Of a DNA stretch of 5,605 nucleotides, positions 5,457 to 5,605 are shown one piece after another. The stretch is from JBDROX01 sp043809645 (GTDB lineage: Bacteria; Patescibacteriota; Patescibacteriia; Magasanikbacterales; UBA922), in assembly GCA_043809645.1 (NCBI GenBank), contig JBDROX010000029.1, forward strand, positions 1 through 5,605. Direction: 5' to 3'. Under the pieces are notes generated by a model. The model was not told where the DNA came from. It saw only the letters and a program-made list of their open reading frames with translations, and searched no databases. A program made the position numbers and the translations under genes. Positions within the stretch are counted from its first letter, which is position 1, and each line of letters starts with the position of its first letter.

Positions 5457-5605
5457 CTATATCGCAGACTTTAGGAGAGAGTCAAATTTTTCTTTTAATA
5501 TTTCATCAAGTTCTCTTTTGGCTTTTTTATAATTTGGGCTACCGTAGAGACCTATACACTTCCTGCCACATTGAGCTGACAAGTCTGAAATATTGGAAGC
5601 ATAGA
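5457..5605 (-). CDS. C-terminal end of an unrecognised protein (cut by window edge)
   Basis: The frame is open from the right edge (first full codon at 5603) to TAG at 5459-5457, giving 48 residues that begin YASNISDLSAQCGRKCIGLY and end KFDSLLKSAI. I recognise no family. It has a CxxxC pair (C12 and C16 of the visible part), then GSPNYKKAK and a charged amphipathic helix (KRELDEILKEKFDSLLK) of the kind that often ends a globular protein. The absence of stops over 48 codons and the helical tail favour a real coding end over a chance frame. Its stop lies 10 bases before the expected start of the cysteine-rich gene, so they may share a transcript. Confidence 0.5.
   Translation of the reverse strand, partial: YASNISDLSAQCGRKCIGLYGSPNYKKAKRELDEILKEKFDSLLKSAI

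Noticed and set aside
1..5605. CRISPR repeats, tRNA or rRNA genes, insertion sequence ends, transposase or defence genes.
   Set aside because: No regularly spaced repeats, no cloverleaf or rRNA-like sequence, and no mobile-element or defence proteins were seen on either strand.

Overview
The window reads as ordinary chromosome of a small-genome bacterium of the Candidate Phyla Radiation (Patescibacteria), most likely a Parcubacteria/Paceibacteria-type lineage. The grounds are a proS start of the kind seen in those genomes, a DUF5671-type membrane protein carrying a pilin-like C-terminal domain, a short DciA/DUF721 protein next to a UvrD-like helicase fused to a PD-(D/E)XK nuclease, AT-rich DNA, and no visible Shine-Dalgarno sequence at any start codon. 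Lineage is inferred from recalled family resemblance; no search was run. TGA is not needed as a sense codon in any frame, so the standard bacterial code fits.

Everything convincing lies on the minus strand, so transcription runs from high to low coordinates. First comes the C-terminal end of an unrecognised protein (5605 to 5457). Next is a broken gene for a seven-cysteine 'two-CW'-like protein (5446 to 5223), whose halves lie in different frames. It is followed after 11 bases by a five-helix membrane protein with an extracytoplasmic pilin-like domain (5211 to 4153). A 45-codon open frame of doubtful reality (4108 to 3971) runs through an intrinsic terminator (about 3978-4001).

A candidate promoter abutting that terminator starts a DNA-metabolism block: a 980-residue helicase-nuclease with a probable Fe-S cluster (3937 to 995), then an AT-rich inverted repeat, then a DciA-like protein (883 to 584). 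A second terminator (509-530), with a good promoter immediately upstream (535-563), separates this from a four-helix membrane protein (492 to 97) and the first 22 codons of prolyl-tRNA synthetase (from 68, running off the left edge).

The most informative observation is the frameshifted cysteine-rich gene: read frame by frame it looks like an anonymous 66-residue ORF, but joining two frames gives a complete seven-cysteine pattern. I see no defence system, CRISPR array, mobile element or biosynthetic cluster. Apart from the broken gene, the unusual points are compact terminator-promoter junctions and very short predicted leaders.
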